From: an uncultured bacterium
GTDB lineage: Bacteria; Acidobacteriota; Aminicenantia; Aminicenantales; CALLJL01
NCBI GenBank assembly: GCA_938092135.1
Contig: CALLJL010000002.1
Location: 62,001-126,000 of the forward strand
Reading direction: 5' to 3'
Length of the DNA: 64,000 nucleotides
In this document: piece by piece, positions 34,372 to 43,152 of the stretch
Layout of the letters: every line of letters starts with the position of its first letter
Position numbering within the stretch: the stretch's first letter is position 1
Position numbers and translations under genes: made by a program
Notes under the pieces: model-generated
Seen by the model: the letters and a program-made list of their open reading frames with translations, nothing else
What the model was told of the DNA's origin: nothing
Databases searched by the model: none

Positions 34372-34384
34372 AAATGGTCAGCCC

Positions 34385-35701
34385 TTAACCTTCTTTGATT
34401 TTTAGCCGAAGTGGTGTTCCCCAAAAATCAAAGGCTTCCCTTAGCCTCGACAAAAGGAACTTTTCATAGGTAGGTAAAAGCTTATCCCTCTTATTGACAA
34501 AGAGAACAAAAGTGGGGGGATAAGTGCCAACTTGAATTATGTATTTTATTCTTACTCCACCTCGACTTTGCCAGAGGGGAGGATGCTTGAGCTTAAGGTC
34601 ATTCAGAAATTCGTTAAGGCTATGGGTATCAATTTTTCGACCGGCCTGCTGATAAACTTTCAAAGCCTCATCGAGCAGACTGAAAACCCCTTTACCTGTT
34701 CGGGCCGAAACAAAAAAAACGGGAGCATAAGCAATAAATTCCATTCTTTGGGCAATAGCTTCTCGAGAAAAACGGGCTGCTCTGTCTCTTTCTTCAGGAG
34801 GAATTAGATCCCACTTATTCAGAGCAACGATTAGGGGCTTGCCCGAATTCGAGGCCAGCTGAGCTACAGCCAGATCCTGGCGGGTTGGGAACTCGGTTAT
34901 ATCCATCACCAGGCAAAGGACATCGGCCTGACTAATTCTTTTTTTGGTTACAACAATGGAGGCCTTTTCCCTTTCATCCTTAACCCGGCTCAGACGGCGT
35001 AATCCGGCAGTATCAACGAGACAGAAAAAACGACCAGATCTAAGCACATAGGATTCCACAAGGTCTCTGGTTGTACCGGGAATTTCACTAACAATTAGTC
35101 TCTCCTCGCCACAAAGCCGATTAATAATCGAGGATTTGCCCACATTAATCCGGCCAATAATTGCCAACCTAAGGGGCTCACCTATCTCCTCCGGGGAAAC
35201 ACCAGGCAAACGGGCTGCGATAGCCTCTTCAAGCAAATCGAGATTACGGCGATGTTCAGCGGAAACCAAAAAAATCTCCTCACCGGAAAGGCGAAAATAG
35301 TCGCCGGCCTTGGCTTCCATTTCAGGCGTATCGATTTTATTGACCACGATAAATAAGGGTTTACCTGTCTTTTTGAGAACGCGATAAAGCTCCTCTTCAG
35401 CGGGAAGAAGGTCGCGGCGGCCATCAAGAACAAAAAGAATAAGGTTAGCCTTCATGGCCGCTTGCCACGCCTTTTCTTTAATTTTTTCAGCTAAGGGCTC
35501 CCTTTGAATATCACCGAAGCCTCCAGTATCAATTAAAAAAAGATTCTTCCCTCGAATGGACCAGAGAGCCGAAAGGCAATCCCTAGTCATACCTGGAAGA
35601 TTGTGGACAATGGCCATCTTCCTTCGAAGCAATCGATTAAATAAGGTTGATTTGCCCACATTGGGAAACCCAATTATTGCGACAGCTGGTATTTTCACCA
35701 T
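34385..35701 (-). CDS. der: Ribosome-assembly GTPase Der (EngA)
   Basis: 438 residues with tandem GTPase domains: GFPNVGKSTLFNRLL and later GRINVGKSSIINRL, two DxxG motifs (DTGGFGD; DTAGLRR), NKID and NKWD, then the KH-like C-terminal domain. It acts in 50S assembly. I use ATG 35701 (MVKIPAVAIIGFPNV); a TTG at 35710 is in frame but adds only three residues. It is convergent with the DUF4097 gene. Confidence 0.96.
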   Translation of the reverse strand: MVKIPAVAIIGFPNVGKSTLFNRLLRRKMAIVHNLPGMTRDCLSALWSIRGKNLFLIDTGGFGDIQREPLAEKIKEKAWQAAMKANLILFVLDGRRDLLPAEEELYRVLKKTGKPLFIVVNKIDTPEMEAKAGDYFRLSGEEIFLVSAEHRRNLDLLEEAIAARLPGVSPEEIGEPLRLAIIGRINVGKSSIINRLCGEERLIVSEIPGTTRDLVESYVLRSGRFFCLVDTAGLRRLSRVKDEREKASIVVTKKRISQADVLCLVMDITEFPTRQDLAVAQLASNSGKPLIVALNKWDLIPPEERDRAARFSREAIAQRMEFIAYAPVFFVSARTGKGVFSLLDEALKVYQQAGRKIDTHSLNEFLNDLKLKHPPLWQSRGGVRIKYIIQVGTYPPTFVLFVNKRDKLLPTYEKFLLSRLREAFDFWGTPLRLKIKEG

Positions 35702-35733
35702 TTTTTCCAAAATAAATGTTGAAAATTTTGTTT

Positions 35734-36321
35734 TTAGCGGGCAATAAGAGAAGGCATGGCAATAAAGGGCTTATTGAGATTTATGTGGCCGCTTAAGGTT
35801 TCTCTCTCAGCTCCTTCAACAAGGAAAAAAACTTGTTTTATGGCTGGAATATTGCTCATAAGGGAATTAACAATGGCATAAATTGTTACAAGCTCAGCAG
35901 CTGAACCTGAAGGATGCCTTTCCACAAGTTCCCGTGAAAAATCAACATAGGCCGTCCCATCTCGAGTAATAAAAACCTGTCTTATTTTGGCCTGAGGCGG
36001 AAGGGGGGAAAGATACCCCTGGGTTGAGCCAGCAATTAGCTCTTGGATGATTTCTTCAGCTTCAATTTCTGGTGATCCCACTGCTATTTCTCTTTTCTCA
36101 GGGTGAAGCCAATCATCATTTTCTGAGGGAAAATAAAGAATCACCTGACGCTTTAACCGCTCTGGTTGAGCTGGCTCTTGAATCTTTCCTTCTCTCTTCT
36201 CTATAACCTTGATTCTCTCTTTGGGCCCAGAAAGGAAAAACATTATAGCCAGCCCTGAAGCCACAATTAACAGGATTAAGAGAAAAATTAATTTTATCGA
36301 TTTTTTGTGGCGACCTCTCAT
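35734..36321 (-). CDS. GerMN-domain protein
   Basis: 195 residues with an N-terminal membrane segment (about 8-28). The GerMN core covers IQELIAGSTQGYLSPLPPQA, GTAYVDFSRELVERHPSGSAAELVTIYAI (cited in parts) and a final SGHINLNKPF. GerMN domains occur in sporulation and cell-wall lipoproteins; here it overlaps the amidase stop (ATGA, 36318-36321), so it is very likely coupled to cell-wall hydrolysis. The in-frame upstream codons lie inside the amidase gene and are less likely starts. Confidence 0.88.
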   Translation of the reverse strand: MRGRHKKSIKLIFLLILLIVASGLAIMFFLSGPKERIKVIEKREGKIQEPAQPERLKRQVILYFPSENDDWLHPEKREIAVGSPEIEAEEIIQELIAGSTQGYLSPLPPQAKIRQVFITRDGTAYVDFSRELVERHPSGSAAELVTIYAIVNSLMSNIPAIKQVFFLVEGAERETLSGHINLNKPFIAMPSLIAR

Positions 36322-37568
36322 GAAAGTTTCCTGAGATAATTTATAATTCCCTGGTAAATGGCCTGGGCCACGCTCCACTGGAAATTTTCATCCCTTAATT
36401 TCTCCTCTTCTTCCGGATTCGAAATAAAGGCAACCTCCACCAAAACCGCCGGGCAGGCAACGCCTGTAAGCACTTTAAAAGGTGCCTGTTTGACTCCCCG
36501 GTTAGCTGTTTCCAGAAGATTATTAAGCTCTGTCTGAATAAATTCGGCTAGCTGACTGCTCTGCTTGAGAAAAGCTGACTGGGCCATATCCCAAAGAATC
36601 ATCATGATTTGATCTTGACTTTCCTCTTCAATCTTTTTTTCGAATTCAGGGGAATTATTTTCAAGATAGGCCAAGCGCCGAGCTTCCTCGTCACTCGCAC
36701 GAAGGCTTAAAAAATAGGTTTCAGACCCACGGGCTTTGGGCCGGAAAGCGCCATTGGCATGAATACTGATGAAAAGATCTGCCCGGTTGTTATTGGCCAC
36801 CGCAGCCCTATTTTCAAGAGAAATATCAATGTCCTGATCTCTTGTCAGCACCACCCGAAGCGCCAACCGGCGTTCAATAATTTCTTTCAATTTTAAACTG
36901 ATGGCCAGATTGACATCCTTTTCTAAGGTTCCTCTAGGGCCTTTGGCCCCTGTTTCTAAACCTCCGTGGCCGGGGTCAAGGACAATTGTTTTTACGCGGC
37001 GGGCAGCTGCCGGTAGCGATAGGTCATCCTTATGAGTTGCTTTTTCTATTGGATCTATTGATTTAAAAGAACTCCCTATCGCTTCAGCCTGGGATAAAAT
37101 TTTTTCATCTCCCTTTAAATCAGGCGATTTTTTGGCCAAAATAATTTTTTCTTCCTGAGAGGCCGGTTTTAGCTTAATTTCAACCTGGAAAGGCTGTCGC
37201 CGAATCGAACTTTCATATTGAAAATCGGATAAGGAACAATCAATAACTAAAAGATTACCTTGCTTGGTGCTGGCCCAACCCAACGAACGAACTAAACGGC
37301 TGTGAATGGGACTACTGCGAAAACGAAGGGGATGCTCACTTTTAATCCTAACCTCAAGGATGCTGCCAAATTTATTAAAGAAAACCTCAAGGGGAATATT
37401 TGCCATAATAATTACCCGGCTAAGGTCAACCTTATCTTCAACCTTGACTTGAACAAGGTTAGCAGTTTGGGAAAAAGAAGGTAGAAAAAAGGAACTAATA
37501 ATTATAAATGAGAGAAGAATTATTTTGACGAGGGGAAAACCGCTAGGAAGGCTTCTTCTTTTGGCCAA
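36318..37568 (-). CDS. N-acetylmuramoyl-L-alanine amidase (Amidase_3) with AMIN-like domain
   Basis: 416 residues. After a signal peptide, residues about 35-130 look like an AMIN localisation domain (LSRVIIMANIPLEVFF; LEVRIKSEHPLRF). The catalytic domain begins at IVLDPGHGGLETGAKG; zinc ligands are His in DPGHGG, Glu in GTLEKDVNL, His in SIHANGAFRP, with catalytic Glu in LVEVAFISN. It cleaves the amide bond between MurNAc and the stem peptide during cell separation. The start codon is TTG 37568 and the site is weak. GerMN follows in the same operon. Confidence 0.92.
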   Translation of the reverse strand: MAKRRSLPSGFPLVKIILLSFIIISSFFLPSFSQTANLVQVKVEDKVDLSRVIIMANIPLEVFFNKFGSILEVRIKSEHPLRFRSSPIHSRLVRSLGWASTKQGNLLVIDCSLSDFQYESSIRRQPFQVEIKLKPASQEEKIILAKKSPDLKGDEKILSQAEAIGSSFKSIDPIEKATHKDDLSLPAAARRVKTIVLDPGHGGLETGAKGPRGTLEKDVNLAISLKLKEIIERRLALRVVLTRDQDIDISLENRAAVANNNRADLFISIHANGAFRPKARGSETYFLSLRASDEEARRLAYLENNSPEFEKKIEEESQDQIMMILWDMAQSAFLKQSSQLAEFIQTELNNLLETANRGVKQAPFKVLTGVACPAVLVEVAFISNPEEEEKLRDENFQWSVAQAIYQGIINYLRKLS

Positions 37569-37604
37569 TTTCTACCTATCTATTCTGAAACTCCTGGTAA
37601 ATCT

Positions 37605-37954
37605 TGGTGGAGGCGGCGGGAATCGAACCCGCGTCCGAAGATCTTCAGCGCCAAGTGTCCTCCATGCTCAGCCTCTTCTTCCATTCTCACGGTCTGATAT
37701 ATGAAGAGGCAAGCTATCAGACCGCCAGCTCCGATCGAATCTCGCCACCCCGGCTCGAAGCCAACCAGGGCAGCCAGCCTGCTTACCGACGCCTCTTCAG
37801 ACCCCGCAGGCGAAAGTCTGAGAGACGGCTTGCCTATTTCTTAGGCAGCAACAGGGAGTGCTTCTGCACTTATTTTTTCCACCGTTTTACGAGGTTGATG
37901 GAATCTCGGCATGCCACTTGCGCCTCATGATCTCCGTCGAATCCTTTCGCCCCC
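37605..37954 (-). ncRNA. ssrA: tmRNA (transfer-messenger RNA)
   Basis: 350 nucleotides. The 5' end GGGGGCG...GGATTCGACGG and the 3' end GCGGGTTCGATTCCCGC-CGCCTCC-A-CCA form the tRNA-like domain; acceptor GGGGGCG pairs with CGCCTCC and CCA is encoded. The segment GCATGCCGAG...CCTCGTAAAA lines up with pseudoknot 1. The tag frame runs from 37867 to 37841: GCA GAA GCA CTC CCT GTT GCT GCC TAA, encoding AEALPVAA. It rescues stalled ribosomes. The resume codon was placed by alignment to the known E. coli layout. Confidence 0.95.
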
Positions 37955-37966
37955 ATGGCAAATTTT

Positions 37967-37996
37967 ATTATATGAAATTATTAGTAATAAAGTCAA
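37967..37996 (-). promoter_or_regulatory. Promoter of ssrA
   Basis: Minus strand TTGACT (37991-37996), 18 bases, TATAAT (37967-37972); predicted start near 37960, six bases before the mature 5' end. Confidence 0.7.
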
Positions 37997-38021
37997 CGCA
38001 AACACTTAAAGGGAAATAAGC

Positions 38022-39302
38022 TCATTTATCTTGAGGAAAAAAGGGGTTTAGGCTTCCAAGGATGGATAATTTCCTCTCCTGAGAAAGATCAATCACCTCT
38101 CCTTCTCTCTTCGGCGAACTTACCTCAATCCGCGGTCGAAAGGGTTCATTTTTATTTTGGCGGACAACTCTGCCCGTGCGGCCATCGTTCAAAATAACCT
38201 CACAGCCTTCAGGCCATACTCCCATTACTTGGAAGAATTGATCAAGCCATTCAGGCGAAAAAACTCTGCCTTTTTCACCCATCATTAGATTATAAACAAA
38301 GAGGGGGTTAAATCGTTCATCATAAATCCCTTTTCTCAGAAGATGATCATAAATATTGGCCATGGCAACAATCAGGCTGGCGTCATGGGGTTCGCCGATT
38401 CCCTTGAGCTCGGGCTGACCCTTTAAATCATAGCGCAGATGATGTTCGAGGGCCACAATAGCCGGCAACGACGATAAGTTCTCTTTGTACCTAATAAGAA
38501 TTTTAGCTCCCCTAAGCATATGATTTTCCCCAGTAGGAACCCCAAATTCAACAAGGGGAGCCTTGCCAAGGTCATGAAAAAGGGCAGCCACTCCAAGATC
38601 AAGGATATCTTCCCGGGGGTAACCAAGACGACTTAAAGCGGTCATGACTAATAGGGAGGTGTTTAAAAGGTGAGCCCATAATCTCTGCGAGGAAGAAATA
38701 CATGGCCACTCGCTGAGTCCTTGCCAGTAACTACCTGAAAAATTTTCAAGGATGGACAGAGCTAAATATTTTAAATCCAAAGGAGACACATTTTCCTGCT
38801 GAGACAATTTTTCGGCTATAAGTCCAACTATTTGAATAGTATCCCTGTAGTTTGGAGAAAAATTAGGCTCAGGTCTTTTTTCTTCCTCGAAAGAAGCCTT
38901 CAACTTCCCCACAGATATATTCTTTATTCCTTCAAGCTGAAAGAAATGCCGAAAATCCTCCTCACTTCTTTTCTGAGGCAAAGAAATAAAGCCAAAAAAC
39001 TTAACAAGCTCTTCCTTTTCCAAACCAGCATAAAAGGTCAACCTTTCCAAACTCCTTTCTTTCAGTCCTTGGAATAAAAAGGGCATCCTTTGCTGGTAAT
39101 TAACCATTATCTTCTCGCCCATGACTATATCCTCGTCAACTATGGCCAGAGTTAATTCTTCTCTTTCTTTTAGGATTTCGGAGAAAAGACGATACAATCT
39201 TTCAAGAAGCTCTAAAAATTGTGGATGCTCAGAAAAATAGAGGCGGCCAGCTTGCCAGACAGATAAAAAGAGCGTCAGAACTTGCTGAAGCCTATCGCTC
39301 AT
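38022..39302 (-). CDS. HD-domain phosphohydrolase with a shared N-terminal domain
   Basis: 426 residues. The N-terminal ~150 residues carry a domain found also in the adjacent gene: RLYFSEHP at 20-27 and GLEKEELVKFFGFIS at 93-107. The C-terminal half holds an HD domain (HLLNTSLLVMTALSRLGYP; AALFHDLGKAPL; ALEHHLRYDLKG), with partial likeness to HD-GYP but no intact GYP motif. A nucleotide or cyclic-di-GMP-like phosphohydrolase is possible. The start ATG 39302 overlaps the upstream gene by 11 bases, with GGAG eight bases before. Confidence 0.8.
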   Translation of the reverse strand: MSDRLQQVLTLFLSVWQAGRLYFSEHPQFLELLERLYRLFSEILKEREELTLAIVDEDIVMGEKIMVNYQQRMPFLFQGLKERSLERLTFYAGLEKEELVKFFGFISLPQKRSEEDFRHFFQLEGIKNISVGKLKASFEEEKRPEPNFSPNYRDTIQIVGLIAEKLSQQENVSPLDLKYLALSILENFSGSYWQGLSEWPCISSSQRLWAHLLNTSLLVMTALSRLGYPREDILDLGVAALFHDLGKAPLVEFGVPTGENHMLRGAKILIRYKENLSSLPAIVALEHHLRYDLKGQPELKGIGEPHDASLIVAMANIYDHLLRKGIYDERFNPLFVYNLMMGEKGRVFSPEWLDQFFQVMGVWPEGCEVILNDGRTGRVVRQNKNEPFRPRIEVSSPKREGEVIDLSQERKLSILGSLNPFFPQDK

Positions 39303-41220
39303 TAAAAAACTCCAGGATTTTTTTAACTTCTTTTCGTAGTCGGCGATTCCAGAAAAAGGGACGACGAGCAAGAAGCTTTAAATAGGGCAGAGCTTCATCG
39401 AGGCCAATTTCACCAACAAGCTTAGCTGCTTCAATTAATTGATTATTTTTCAAGCCAAAGGGCGAAGATTGACTTAGAAGCAACCTTAAGGCTCTTTCGA
39501 GGGAAGCTGGTTTCTTTTTCAGCCAAAGTAAAGCTTCTTTCTGCCAGGATAATGGCCTTTCAAGAAGATGGGGCCAGAGAAAGCTTTCTTCAAATGTTGA
39601 AAGCCTTTGCATGGCCGATAAAACCTTTCGCCGTAGCTCCGAGTCACCAAAATTAAAAATATTTTTCAGGGTAACGAACGAAGCAGGGCAATCTACTTCG
39701 GCCAGAGAAGCAATCATCTTTTCCAAAAAAGATTTATCCCCAGCTTTTTCATCGAGATTGATATAAAAATAAAAAAGATGGTCAAGGAAAAACCGAAAGA
39801 AAAGCTTTAAAATCGCTGGCGAAACATGACCATCCCCAAAGATAGATTGTAAATAATAGTTGAGGCCGAGAGCACTCTTGTTTAGATTATCGACAAAGTA
39901 TTTCTGTTCAGCAAAATTTTCTTCCCTGAGAATTTTTTTTTCAATAAAAGCCGTAAGCCTTTTTAAAGTGGGCAGATATTCATCATGGCCTGAAAGGAGA
40001 GGCTGTCGGTCCACTAACACCCGATGCATTTCCCTTAGCAGAATGAAATCTTGCGATTCCATCATCCGGCTTAAATGTCGGGTTAAAAAATTAAAGGAAT
40101 CGAAAAGAGCTTCAGCTTTTTTTCCCTGCCTGAGGAGTAGAAGATGTAAAGCAACTTCATGCTTCCAGAGATAACTTCGATCAAGCTGAATTTTACTTTC
40201 TGCGGGTAGCCTTTTTAATAGAGCCAAAAAAGCTTGATAATAAGCCTCAGGATAAGGCTCAACGCTGTAGCCCTGAATTAATTGAGTGAATTTATTTCTA
40301 ATAAAAGAAACAGGCCATTGGGCAAGTTTAGTTTCAAGATTTCTCTCCAGAAAACTGGCCATGAGTCCATGTTTCTTTTTCCTGGTCAGCCGGAACCAAA
40401 GACAGAGTTTAGAAGCATCAAAGGAAGCATCTTCACGAAAAATGTTAACTAGGCAGGAGGCAAGATTTTCTTCATCAAAACCTTCGAGCAGGCTCTGAAA
40501 TTTCTCCTCTAAGGAAGGTAAAGTTAACTGGTTTGGTTGACAAAGAAGATTTTTTACTATTGCGGAGAGAGCTATTTTAAAAGACCGGGTATCATTTTCC
40601 CGGAGCAAAGAGAAAAAATGCGACCAGAACGGCCATTCGCGATCATTGGCCGCCAGTTCGCAGACCGAAAAATGTTCTAAAGCTTTAACCAGAAAAGATG
40701 CTGCCTGGTTTAAATCTCGAACCTGGCGGGACCTTAAGGCCTTTTCAAAAAGATAGGACCAAACTTCTTTTATCTCTTCTCCCTGTGCAGCTAAAACAAG
40801 GGAATAATCCAGCCACTCTATTTCAATATGGGGAAGTTGTTCCTCAAGAAGTCTAAATGACTCTTTTTCCCTATAAAAATCTTTTCTCGGACTTTTAGAA
40901 AGAAATTTCAAGAATAAGGTAAGTTCTTCGACTGTCAGGCCCGGCTTTATCCTTAGGCTCTTAATCCCCCGGCTATGGAGATAGCGGGCTATTTCCTCAT
41001 GAATTTTTTCAGTTAACCAGGTATCATCTTGGAGGCGTAAAGCTCTAGTCGTAACCCCAAGCCAGAGGGTCTTGTTGGGAAATAGAAGAGGGTCAAGTTT
41101 CTCCTTAAGTTCGAGGGGAAAAGCCTGTTGGGCGGGATGCTGTTCCGGATAAAGAGCCAGCTTTTTGAGGGTAAGACGAAAATTTATCAGAAATTCATTT
41201 AATTCCTGTCTTTCAGACAA
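39292..41220 (-). CDS. Large helical protein, shared N-terminal domain with the HD protein
   Basis: 642 residues, not recognised as a named family. N-terminal LALYPEQHPA (21-30) and GLTVEELTLFLKFLS (94-108) align collinearly with the neighbouring HD protein. The rest is all-helical, leucine-rich and HEAT-like, especially 540-642 (ASFVTLKNIFNFGDSELRRKV; LPYLKLLARRPFFWNRRLR). No signal peptide or membrane segment is seen, so it is probably cytoplasmic. The start is TTG 41220. It is translationally linked to the HD gene by an 11-base overlap. Confidence 0.75.
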   Translation of the reverse strand: MSERQELNEFLINFRLTLKKLALYPEQHPAQQAFPLELKEKLDPLLFPNKTLWLGVTTRALRLQDDTWLTEKIHEEIARYLHSRGIKSLRIKPGLTVEELTLFLKFLSKSPRKDFYREKESFRLLEEQLPHIEIEWLDYSLVLAAQGEEIKEVWSYLFEKALRSRQVRDLNQAASFLVKALEHFSVCELAANDREWPFWSHFFSLLRENDTRSFKIALSAIVKNLLCQPNQLTLPSLEEKFQSLLEGFDEENLASCLVNIFREDASFDASKLCLWFRLTRKKKHGLMASFLERNLETKLAQWPVSFIRNKFTQLIQGYSVEPYPEAYYQAFLALLKRLPAESKIQLDRSYLWKHEVALHLLLLRQGKKAEALFDSFNFLTRHLSRMMESQDFILLREMHRVLVDRQPLLSGHDEYLPTLKRLTAFIEKKILREENFAEQKYFVDNLNKSALGLNYYLQSIFGDGHVSPAILKLFFRFFLDHLFYFYINLDEKAGDKSFLEKMIASLAEVDCPASFVTLKNIFNFGDSELRRKVLSAMQRLSTFEESFLWPHLLERPLSWQKEALLWLKKKPASLERALRLLLSQSSPFGLKNNQLIEAAKLVGEIGLDEALPYLKLLARRPFFWNRRLRKEVKKILEFFNER

Positions 41221-41287
41221 AAATTTTTTTATCCCTTTAGATTTTTAAAACCAAATTATATTCTAACTATTCAATTTAAAACAAAAA

Positions 41288-41364
41288 TGGCGGGGCCGAC
41301 GAGACTCGAACTCGCGACCTCTGGCGTGACAGGCCAGCGTTCTAACCAACTGAACTACGACCCC
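41288..41364 (-). tRNA. tRNA-Asp (anticodon GTC)
   Basis: 77 nucleotides with encoded CCA. Acceptor GGGGTCG pairs with CGGCCCC, discriminator G. Anticodon stem CTGGC/GCCAG encloses CTGTCAC, anticodon GTC. D-arm GTTC...GAAC and T-arm GCGAG-TTCGAGT-CTCGT are regular. Confidence 0.97.
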
Positions 41365-41383
41365 GCTCTTAAGAGCCCATATA

Positions 41384-41413
41384 ATTATAGAAATAATTTT
41401 TTCAATTTTTCAA
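41384..41413 (-). promoter_or_regulatory. Promoter of tRNA-Asp
   Basis: Minus strand TTGAAA (41408-41413), 18 bases, TATAAT (41384-41389); predicted start near 41377. A perfect palindrome GCTCTTAAGAGC (41365-41376) fills the space up to the tRNA 5' end. The -35 overlaps the htpX stop. Confidence 0.55.
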
Positions 41414-42318
41414 GTACCCCCGCCCATTTTTTCGAGCGCGGCAATCCTGGCTTCAATAGGCGGATGGGTCATAAAAAGATGATTTAATTCCCGGGCCCAT
41501 TTTTTAAAGGGATTAACTATATAAAGATGAGCAGTTGCCCTATTAGCCACCTTAAGATTTTCTTTATCCTCAGCTATCTTCCTTAAAGCCGAGGCTAACC
41601 CTGGGGGATAGCGGGTTAATCGGACTCCTTCGGCATCGGCAAGATATTCTCTTTGCCTAGAAATGGCGAACCGGATTAGTTGGGCCGCCAAGGGAGCAAC
41701 AATTATTAGGACAAGGCCTAAAATAAGTAACAGGCCTTGGGCCTGCCCTCCCCTGCGGCTCTCTCGGCCAGGCCGCCTTGGATTCCCCCAGAATAATGAC
41801 CGTCGCCACCAGTCGGTAAGAAGGACCACAGTTCCGGCCATCACCGCTGTAATAGTTTGAAGCAGCATATCATAATTTTTAATATGGGCCATTTCATGAC
41901 CAATAACCCCTTCAAGTTCAAGCCGGTTGAGCTTATCAAGAAGACCCTTGGTGACTACAATAAATGATTTACGGGGTGAACGACCTGTCGTAAAAGCATT
42001 GGGAGCCGGGTCATCGATTATATAACAGGCCGGAACTGGCAATCCGGCAGCAATAGCCAAGCCCTCCACTGTATGAAATAGAAAAGGAAACTCTCTTTTA
42101 TCCAAAGGTCGAGCGTGACTAATAGCTAAAACGATCTGATCGCTGGAATAATAAGTGCTGAAAGTCATAGCTGAAGCAACCAGAGCGGCCAGAATTAAAC
42201 CTTCTATTCCCCAGCCTAAAAGATATTCTACTAACCAGATTAATAAGAAAATTAAAGCAAAAAAGATGAATATAAGGATGAAAGTTTTTATTTTATTTCT
42301 GGTTATCTGCTCATACAT
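41410..42318 (-). CDS. htpX: M48-family membrane metalloprotease, HtpX-like
   Basis: 302 residues. Two N-terminal membrane helices (17-60) are followed by the zinc motif HEMAHIKNYD with its upstream DDPAPNAFTTGRSP block, and a third/fourth membrane region (GLLLILGLVLIIVAPLAAQ). The gluzincin Glu is in REYLADAEGVRL. It degrades damaged membrane proteins. It follows lemA after 87 bases; lemA-htpX pairing is common in bacteria. Confidence 0.92.
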   Translation of the reverse strand: MYEQITRNKIKTFILIFIFFALIFLLIWLVEYLLGWGIEGLILAALVASAMTFSTYYSSDQIVLAISHARPLDKREFPFLFHTVEGLAIAAGLPVPACYIIDDPAPNAFTTGRSPRKSFIVVTKGLLDKLNRLELEGVIGHEMAHIKNYDMLLQTITAVMAGTVVLLTDWWRRSLFWGNPRRPGRESRRGGQAQGLLLILGLVLIIVAPLAAQLIRFAISRQREYLADAEGVRLTRYPPGLASALRKIAEDKENLKVANRATAHLYIVNPFKKWARELNHLFMTHPPIEARIAALEKMGGGT

Positions 42319-42405
42319 AAAAATAAAGCTTTCTTAAAATTTTTGCCTGGTCTCTCTTGAGGGCAAGCAATTTATTCTTTAGACAGATACCCAAGAAAAC
42401 TAAAA

Positions 42406-42960
42406 CTAAAAACTAACCCTGACGGGTTCTCGGGCTTCAGCTTCCTCGATTTCAAAATATTCCTTGGGTTTAAAGCCAAACCATTGAGCAATTAACCTAG
42501 CTGGAAAAACTTGAAGCCGGATGTTGTATTTCATGACTGAATCATTATAGAACTGGCGGGCAAAGGCAATTTTGCTTTCGGTGCCAGCCAGCTCTTCCTG
42601 GAGAAGAAGAAAATTTTGATTGGCCTTGAGTTCGGGATAATTTTCGACAACCGCAAATAGGCTTTTCAAAGCTGAGGTCAGCTGGTTCTCAGCCTGACCC
42701 TGTTCGACCACAGTCGAGGCATTAATGGCTCGAGCCCTGGCTTCGGTCACCCGTTCAAAAACTTCTCTTTCATGGCGGGCATATCCTTTGACAGTCTCAA
42801 CAAGGTTGGGAATTAAATCATAGCGGCGGCGAAGCTGAACATCCACTTGGGCCCAGGCATTCTCGCAGCGATTGCGGAGTTGAATTAAACTGTTATATAT
42901 AGCTATCCCCATAATTAATAAAAGGCCAATTAAAATCAGGATTATGACTGCAACCCCCAT
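42406..42960 (-). CDS. lemA: LemA-family protein
   Basis: 184 residues. An N-terminal membrane helix ([21 protein letters not shown]) is followed by the helical-bundle core [40 protein letters not shown] and [15 protein letters not shown]. The ribosome site AAAGGAG is well placed. Function unknown; the family is often beside htpX, as here. A TATAAT element lies at 43034-43039 on the minus strand with a TTGATT -35 at a short 15-base spacing. Confidence 0.93.
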   Translation of the reverse strand: MGVAVIILILIGLLLIMGIAIYNSLIQLRNRCENAWAQVDVQLRRRYDLIPNLVETVKGYARHEREVFERVTEARARAINASTVVEQGQAENQLTSALKSLFAVVENYPELKANQNFLLLQEELAGTESKIAFARQFYNDSVMKYNIRLQVFPARLIAQWFGFKPKEYFEIEEAEAREPVRVSF

Positions 42961-43081
42961 CCTTTTCTCCTTTCAATCCTTAGCCTTTATTCTTCTAAGA
43001 AAACCTCGCTCTCTTAAAAAACTATCTTTTTAAATTATAGGCCAGAAAGGAAAAAATCAAGCTGATTTAAATAAAATTTTA

Positions 43082-43111
43082 TTGACAGATTTTTTAAATC
43101 AATGATATATT
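43082..43111 (+). promoter_or_regulatory. Promoter of the citrate synthase gene
   Basis: TTGACA (43082-43087), 18 bases, TATATT (43106-43111); predicted start near 43118, leaving a 35-base leader with GGGAGG. Confidence 0.65.
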
Positions 43112-43152
43112 TCAATTTCAATAAAAATCATAAAAAAGGGAGGCCTTTTAAA

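Noticed and set aside
37604-37930. Open frame of about 108 codons on the + strand
   Set aside because: It lies inside the tmRNA on the opposite strand; the RNA features are decisive, and the peptide shows no domain.
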